A stretch of DNA of 11,043 nucleotides from NCBI GenBank assembly GCA_946480655.1, contig CAMLKN010000060.1, positions 1 through 11,043 of the forward strand. The letters run 5' to 3'. Made by a program: the position numbers and the translations under genes. Positions within the stretch are counted from its first letter, which is position 1; each line of letters begins with the position of its first letter. This stretch comes from an uncultured Devosia sp. GTDB lineage: Bacteria > Pseudomonadota > Alphaproteobacteria > Rhizobiales > Devosiaceae. Positions 7,105 through 11,043 of the stretch are shown here, in pieces. Below the pieces are notes generated by a model. The model ran no database searches, was not told the origin of the DNA, and saw only the letters and a list, made by a program, of their open reading frames with translations.

Positions 7105-7488
7105 ATGTGGCCACTGCGCCTCCTGCTCGGCACCGGCGCGCTTGTCGCGCTGATGCTGGCCCTCGCCATCCTGTTTACGCCAACGGCCTTCTACGCCAGC
7201 TACGGCATCACGATCGGCAGTGACATCGCGCTGCTCAACGAGATGAAGGCGCCCGCCGGCGCCATCCTGCTTGCTGCCCTTGTCATGGCTGTGGGGCTCC
7301 TCGACCCGGCATGGCTCGGTCGCGCGCTGCTTGTCGGTGCCCTGCTCTATCTTGGCTTCGGTCTCGGGCGTGTCATTGCGCTCGCGTCCGACGGCCTGCC
7401 CCCGGCATCGCTGCTTGCAGCCATGGCCGTGGAACTGCTGCTCGGTCTGGGATTCTGCCTGGCACTTTGGTGGCAGCGCTCGAGATAA
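7105..7488 (+). CDS. DUF4345-type integral membrane protein
   Basis: This protein of 127 residues has four predicted transmembrane helices (about 5-25, 48-66, 72-94 and 101-123). The first loop carries the motif LLNEMKAPAGAILL, and later comes LYLGFGLGRVIAL. That layout, with an N-E-x-(K/R)-A-P motif before helix two and a GxGR in helix three, matches what I recall of DUF4345, a family without assigned function. The ATG lies 6 bases after the NmrA-like stop with no separate Shine-Dalgarno sequence, suggesting translational coupling. It is probably controlled by the AraC-type regulator together with its neighbour. The family call is from memory of the motif. Confidence 0.88.
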   Translation: MWPLRLLLGTGALVALMLALAILFTPTAFYASYGITIGSDIALLNEMKAPAGAILLAALVMAVGLLDPAWLGRALLVGALLYLGFGLGRVIALASDGLPPASLLAAMAVELLLGLGFCLALWWQRSR

Positions 7489-7504
7489 TGTTGCGAAACG
7501 GCAT

Positions 7505-7523
7505 GGGTGGGCTTGCCCCACCC
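7505..7523 (+). terminator. GC-rich hairpin before pyrB; possible terminator or leader element
   Basis: GGGTGGG (7505-7511) pairs perfectly with CCCACCC (7517-7523) around a CTTGC loop. It lies in the 77-base gap between the DUF4345 stop and pyrB. It would suit a terminator for the NmrA/DUF4345 transcript, but no T-run follows (TGCCCCCTCGG), so it is not a classic intrinsic terminator. A weak promoter-like pair (TTGCCC 7513-7518, TAGACC 7536-7541, 17 bases apart) overlaps it, so the dyad could instead affect pyrB transcription. Confidence 0.35.
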
Positions 7524-7565
7524 TGCCCCCTCGGCTAGACCGCTGCAAATCGCAAGGGATGCGAC

Positions 7566-8534
7566 ATGCCGCAGCAAAACTCCGCCCGGTTCTCGGGCGA
7601 CTTCCCCCCGTTCCAGCAGCGCCACCTGATTTCCATTGCTGATCTCCAGCAGCACGAAATCGTCGATCTCCTCGATCGCGCCGAACGGATGATCGAGATC
7701 TCCCGACAGGAGCGCAAGTCGCTCCCCACGCTGTCGGGCAAGACCCAGATCAACCTTTTCTTTGAGCCCTCGACCCGCACACAATCCTCATTCGAGATTG
7801 CCGGCAAGCGCCTCGGCGCCCTCGTGGTCAATATGTCGGTCAAGACCAGCTCGGTCTCCAAGGGTGAAACCCTTGTCGATACCGCCGCCACGCTCAACGC
7901 CATGCGCCCGGATGTGCTGATTGTCCGCCACTCGGCCGCTGGCGCCGTCGAACTCCTGAGCCAGAAGGTCGGCTGCTCCGTCGTGAATGCTGGCGACGGT
8001 GCCCACGAGCATCCTACCCAGGCCCTGCTCGACGCGCTGACCATCCGTAACCACAAGGGCACGCTTGCCGGTCTGACTGTCGCCATTTGCGGCGACATTG
8101 CCAATTCGCGTGTCGCCCGCTCCAACCTCTTGCTGCTCGGCGCGCTCAATGTCCGCACCCGCGTCATTGCCCCGCGCACCCTGCTGCCGGCCGGCATCGA
8201 AAACCTCGCCACCGAGGTCTTCACCGATATGGAGGAAGGTTTGAAGGGCGTCGACGTTGTCATGATGCTGCGCCTCCAGCACGAACGCGCCAACGGCAAG
8301 ATGATTCCCTCGGTCCGCGAGTATTATCGCTTCTACGGCCTCGACGAACAGAAGCTGGCCTTCGCCAAGCCCGATGCCATCGTCATGCATCCCGGCCCCA
8401 TGAACCGCGGCGTCGAGATCGATCCGGCCATTGCCGATGGCGAGCGCTCGGTCATCACCGACCAGGTCGAAATGGGCGTGGCCGTCCGCATGGCCGTGCT
8501 CGATGCCCTGCTGCCGGCGAGGAACACGCCATGA
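7566..8534 (+). CDS. pyrB: Aspartate carbamoyltransferase catalytic chain
   Basis: PyrB joins carbamoyl phosphate and aspartate to make N-carbamoyl aspartate, the committed step of pyrimidine synthesis in the cytoplasm. At 322 residues it is full length. The carbamoyl-phosphate-binding motif [13 protein letters not shown] (66-78, STRT at 69-72), Lys99 in SSVSKGET, the HPTQ motif at 149-152 and HPGPMNRG (275-282), which closes the active site, are all present. The ATG at 7566 has AAGGGA (7554-7559) 6 bases upstream. The end overlaps pyrC by ATGA, and a GAGGA for pyrC sits at 8519-8523. There is no pyrI-type regulatory chain in the window. With the adjacent PyrC-like protein it probably forms an aspartate carbamoyltransferase-dihydroorotase-like complex, as known for Pseudomonas PyrB-PyrC'. 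Confidence 0.97.
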   Translation: MPQQNSARFSGDFPPFQQRHLISIADLQQHEIVDLLDRAERMIEISRQERKSLPTLSGKTQINLFFEPSTRTQSSFEIAGKRLGALVVNMSVKTSSVSKGETLVDTAATLNAMRPDVLIVRHSAAGAVELLSQKVGCSVVNAGDGAHEHPTQALLDALTIRNHKGTLAGLTVAICGDIANSRVARSNLLLLGALNVRTRVIAPRTLLPAGIENLATEVFTDMEEGLKGVDVVMMLRLQHERANGKMIPSVREYYRFYGLDEQKLAFAKPDAIVMHPGPMNRGVEIDPAIADGERSVITDQVEMGVAVRMAVLDALLPARNTP

Positions 8535-9829
8535 CCCGTCCGCTCATCATCGACAATGCCCGCATCGTCGACCCGGCCTCCGACACCGATCAGCTCGGCG
8601 CTGTCCTGATCGAGGATGGTCGCATCAGCGATCTCGCCATCGGCGGTCCTGTTGGCGTTCCCGACGACGCGGAAGTCATCAATGCCGGCGGTCAGGTTCT
8701 CGCCCCAGGGCTCATCGACATGCGCGTCTTTGTCGGCGAGCCCGGCAAGGAATATCGCGAGACCCTGGCCTCGGCCGGAGCGGCCGCCGTGGCCGGAGGC
8801 GTCACCAGCTTCGTCATGATGCCCGATACGACACCGACCGTTGACGACGGCGCCCTGGTCGACTTCCTCATCCGCCGCGCCGAGGCCCAATCCGCGGCGC
8901 GCATTCTCCCCGCAGCGGCCATTACCAAGGGCCTCGCGGGCAAGGAGATCACCGAGTTCGGCCTCCTCAAGGAAGCCGGAGCGGTCTGCCTCACTGATGG
9001 GGCCCAGTCCATCCAGTCGAACGCGCTCTTGCGCAGCGCCATGGGCTACGCCGCCAATTTCGACATGCCCTTCGTCCATCACCTGGCCGATGCCAGCCTT
9101 GTCGGCGACGGAGTCATGAATGAAGGCCTTTTCGCCACCGTCCTAGGTCTCAAAGGCATTCCGCGCGAGGCCGAAACCATCCCGCTGGCGCGCGACCTGC
9201 AACTGGCCGCCCTGACGAAGGTCCGCTACCACGCCGCCCAAATTTCGGCCGCAGGTTCAGCAGCACTCATCGAGACGGCGAAGACACGCAACAAGGCGGT
9301 TACCGCTGGCATCTCGATCAACAATCTTTGCCTCAACGAAAACGACATCGGCCGCTACCGCACCTTCTTCAAGTTGTCGCCGCCCCTGCGGACCGAGGAT
9401 GATCGCCAGGCCATGATCGAAGCGCTCAAGGCCGGCGTCATCGATACCATTCATTCCGACCACGATCCGCAGGATAGCGAGGTCAAGCGCCAGCCCTTTG
9501 CGGAAGCCTCCAATGGCGCCATTGGCCTTGAGACCTTGCTCGCCGCCGCGCTCCGCCTCGTCCATTCGGGCGACGTCGATCTCGTGACGATCCTGCGCGC
9601 CATGACCAGCCGCCCGGCCGAAGTCCTCGGACTCGAAAGCGGCCGCATCGCCAGGGGCGCACCGGCCGACGTGATCCTGATAGACCTCGACTATCCCTGG
9701 CAGGTCACCGAAAAAACCTTCCGCTCGCGCTCGCGCAATACCAGCTTCGAAGGCGCCCGCATGCAGGGCAAGGTCACCCGCACCCTCGTCGGTGGCAAGA
9801 CCGTCTTCGTGCACGAGGACGCTGCGTGA
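8531..9829 (+). CDS. pyrC: Dihydroorotase-like protein, probably non-catalytic (PyrC')
   Basis: This 432-residue amidohydrolase-superfamily protein is a type I dihydroorotase by length, location and overall sequence ([42 protein letters not shown]). The active site is broken. The HxHxR motif, normally LIDMHVHLREPG, reads [12 protein letters not shown] (61-72), so both metal histidines and the substrate-binding arginine are lost (Arg65, Phe67, Gly69). The histidine expected in an HVSTAGS-like stretch is Gln237 in [10 protein letters not shown], and a further family histidine pair is NNL (264-266). Asp310-His311 of the IHSDHDP stretch remains. This resembles the inactive PyrC' that supports PyrB assembly in Pseudomonas, and similar R-V-F sequences are, as I recall, common in Hyphomicrobiales. 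The cell would then need an active dihydroorotase elsewhere. Start: ATG overlapping pyrB, with GAGGA 7 bases upstream. Confidence 0.95.
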   Translation: MTRPLIIDNARIVDPASDTDQLGAVLIEDGRISDLAIGGPVGVPDDAEVINAGGQVLAPGLIDMRVFVGEPGKEYRETLASAGAAAVAGGVTSFVMMPDTTPTVDDGALVDFLIRRAEAQSAARILPAAAITKGLAGKEITEFGLLKEAGAVCLTDGAQSIQSNALLRSAMGYAANFDMPFVHHLADASLVGDGVMNEGLFATVLGLKGIPREAETIPLARDLQLAALTKVRYHAAQISAAGSAALIETAKTRNKAVTAGISINNLCLNENDIGRYRTFFKLSPPLRTEDDRQAMIEALKAGVIDTIHSDHDPQDSEVKRQPFAEASNGAIGLETLLAAALRLVHSGDVDLVTILRAMTSRPAEVLGLESGRIARGAPADVILIDLDYPWQVTEKTFRSRSRNTSFEGARMQGKVTRTLVGGKTVFVHEDAA

Positions 9830-10869
9830 CCATTCCCTTCTTCGACGGCCACAACGACACGCTGCTGCGCCTTCTTGAACATGGGCGGCCTGACAAGCTC
9901 GACATGTTCATAGCGGGCACCCAGGACGGTCACATCGACCTTCCGCGCGCCATGTCGGCAGGCATGGTGGGCGGCTTCTTCGCCATGTTCCCGCCCCCGG
10001 TAAAGACCGATCTCGCAGCCGTGGCCGCCAGCCCCATGGGCGACGGGACACTGCCACCGGACCTTTCCATCGCCGACGCGCTGAAGTCCACAAACGGCAT
10101 GGCCGCCCTGCTGCTCGGGCTCGAACGGGCGGGCGCCCTGGCCATCTGCCGCTCCGCCGCCGACATCCGCGCCGCAATAGCTGCCAACCGGCACGCGGCC
10201 ATCTTCCATATCGAAGGCGCCGAGGCCATCGACACGGACTTCCAGTCCTTCGAACTCCTCTATGCTGCCGGCCTGAGGTCCATCGGCATCACCTGGAGCC
10301 GCGCCAATGCCTTCGGCACCGGCGTCCCGTTCCGCTTCCCCGGTGATCCCGACATCGGTCCGGGTCTCACCGAAGCCGGCAAGGAACTCGTCCGTCTCTG
10401 CGACGCGCGCGGGGTGATGATCGACCTCAGCCACCTCAACGCCGCCGGTTTTCGCGACGTCGCCGCAGTCTCGACCAGGCCGTTGGTCGCCACCCATTCC
10501 AACGTCCACGCCATCTGCCCCAGCACGCGCAATCTGGTGGATTGGCAGCTCGCCGCCATCCGCGAAAGCAGGGGTATTGTCGGTCTCAACTACGCCACCG
10601 GCTTCCTGCGCCCCGACGGCCGCTTCGACGCCGATACACCGATCGAGCTGATGGTCCGCCATGTCGATGCACTGGTCGAAGCCGTCGGCGAAGACGGCGT
10701 GGCCCTGGGCTCTGATTTCGACGGCGCCATGATGCCCGCCGCCATCGGCGACGTCACCGGCGTGCCCAAGCTCCTGCAAGCCCTGCTCGACAAGGGCTAT
10801 GGAGAGCCTTTGGTCCGCAAGATCGCGCTGGACAACTGGCTCAGCCTCATCGAACGGACCATCGGCTAG
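9826..10869 (+). CDS. Membrane dipeptidase-like peptidase, family M19
   Basis: M19 peptidases are two-metal enzymes of the amidohydrolase superfamily that split dipeptides, including those with a D-residue. The 347-residue protein keeps every ligand of human dipeptidase 1 at matching spacing: His9 and Asp11 in DGHND, bridging Glu130 in HIEGAEA, His203 in IDLSHLN, His224 in ATHSN, plus Arg235 and Asp297 in GSDFDG. The 73- and 21-residue gaps between Glu130, His203 and His224 equal those in the human enzyme. There is no signal peptide or membrane segment, so it should be cytoplasmic despite the family name. The start is GTG, overlapping pyrC by GTGA, with GAGGA (9815-9819) 6 bases upstream. It is therefore coupled to the pyrimidine genes, an unexpected partner. 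The natural substrate is not evident. Confidence 0.95.
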   Translation: MTIPFFDGHNDTLLRLLEHGRPDKLDMFIAGTQDGHIDLPRAMSAGMVGGFFAMFPPPVKTDLAAVAASPMGDGTLPPDLSIADALKSTNGMAALLLGLERAGALAICRSAADIRAAIAANRHAAIFHIEGAEAIDTDFQSFELLYAAGLRSIGITWSRANAFGTGVPFRFPGDPDIGPGLTEAGKELVRLCDARGVMIDLSHLNAAGFRDVAAVSTRPLVATHSNVHAICPSTRNLVDWQLAAIRESRGIVGLNYATGFLRPDGRFDADTPIELMVRHVDALVEAVGEDGVALGSDFDGAMMPAAIGDVTGVPKLLQALLDKGYGEPLVRKIALDNWLSLIERTIG

Positions 10870-10891
10870 TGGCTAGCCCAGATTCCCCATA

Positions 10892-10974
10892 GACCTCATC
10901 CTGAGCCTGTCGAAGGACGAGGTCGCGGTCACCGCGTCCTAGACCTCGTGGTTCGACAAGCTCACCGTGAGGTC
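10892..10974. repeat. REP-like doublet: two inverted hairpin units (REPIN-like)
   Basis: Two 33-base units, 10892-10924 and 10942-10974, flank a 17-base spacer. Each begins GACCTC and ends GAGGTC and folds on itself around an 11-base loop. Unit two is the reverse complement of unit one except for six positions. In the stem, CC/GG in one is replaced by GG/CC in the other, so pairing is kept. The spacer holds its own small dyad, GCGGT-C-ACCGC (10925-10935). Such elements are, as I recall, scattered in many alphaproteobacterial intergenic regions. Here it lies after the dipeptidase and facing a minus-strand gene end, so it may also end transcription from both sides. Confidence 0.8.
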
Positions 10975-10995
10975 CATGAAGCAAAGAGCCACGCC

Positions 10996-11043
10996 CTAGA
11001 ACGGTGCGTCTTCGGCTTTCGTCGCCTTCTTCGCAGCAGGCTT
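10996..11043 (-). CDS. C-terminal end of a minus-strand gene with Lys/Ala-rich tail (partial)
   Basis: The last 48 bases read on the minus strand as KPAAKKATKAEDAPF followed by TAG at 10998-10996. The gene continues beyond the right edge. A lysine/alanine-rich tail of this kind ends several bacterial proteins, including DNA topoisomerase I of many alphaproteobacteria, some trigger factors and histone-like proteins. I cannot choose among them from 15 residues. The gene would converge with the pyrB-pyrC-dipeptidase operon, with the REP doublet between them. Confidence 0.5.
   Translation of the reverse strand, partial: KPAAKKATKAEDAPF

Noticed and set aside
8087..8530. Open frame extending pyrC upstream
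   Set aside because: It lies wholly within pyrB in another frame and reads as an arginine-rich shadow; the ATG at 8531 with GAGGA and the ATGA overlap is the true start.
9691..10779. A 362-codon minus-strand open frame opposite the dipeptidase
   Set aside because: High-GC shadow of a gene with a complete conserved active site; composition is Gly/Ala/His-rich and shows no motif.

Overview
The window is GC-rich, densely packed chromosomal DNA with many 4-base gene overlaps. It reads as an alphaproteobacterium, most likely of the order Hyphomicrobiales (Devosia or a relative). That placement is inferred from the protein style of GatC, GatA, RuvX, PyrB and PyrC, from their clustering, and from a REP-like intergenic repeat of a kind I recall from such genomes. 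No search was run. There are twelve complete protein genes, one partial gene at the right edge and possibly another at the left edge. I see no rRNA, tRNA, CRISPR array, transposase or phage gene.

Minus-strand block, read from right to left (4679 down to 99): an FAD-dependent monooxygenase overlaps a small protein with a degenerate metallo-beta-lactamase-like N-terminus. After an 88-base gap with a possible promoter comes a tight cluster gatC - GNAT acetyltransferase - small secreted protein - gatA. GatC and GatA are subunits of the Asp-tRNA(Asn)/Glu-tRNA(Gln) amidotransferase; gatB is not in the window. The two unrelated genes between them are joined by a zero-base junction, a 4-base overlap and an 8-base overlap, and gatA must start at TTG.

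Middle (4733-7488): ruvX diverges from the monooxygenase and converges on an AraC-type regulator so tightly that both stop codons share one CTAG. The regulator diverges from an NmrA-like NAD(P)-binding protein followed by a four-helix DUF4345-type membrane protein, a layout typical of a regulator and its target.

Right part (7566-10869): pyrB, pyrC and an M19 dipeptidase form an operon with ATGA and GTGA overlaps. The PyrC lacks the HxH metal ligands, the substrate-binding arginine and a second-metal histidine of dihydroorotases. It therefore looks like a non-catalytic PyrC' partner of PyrB, while the dipeptidase keeps its whole active site. After the operon lies a REPIN-like pair of inverted hairpins with compensatory base changes, then the Lys/Ala-rich C-terminal end of a minus-strand gene.

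Most of the window is housekeeping. The points most worth a second look are the pseudo-dihydroorotase with its coupled dipeptidase, the degenerate metallo-beta-lactamase-like protein, the interrupted gatCA operon and the REP pair.
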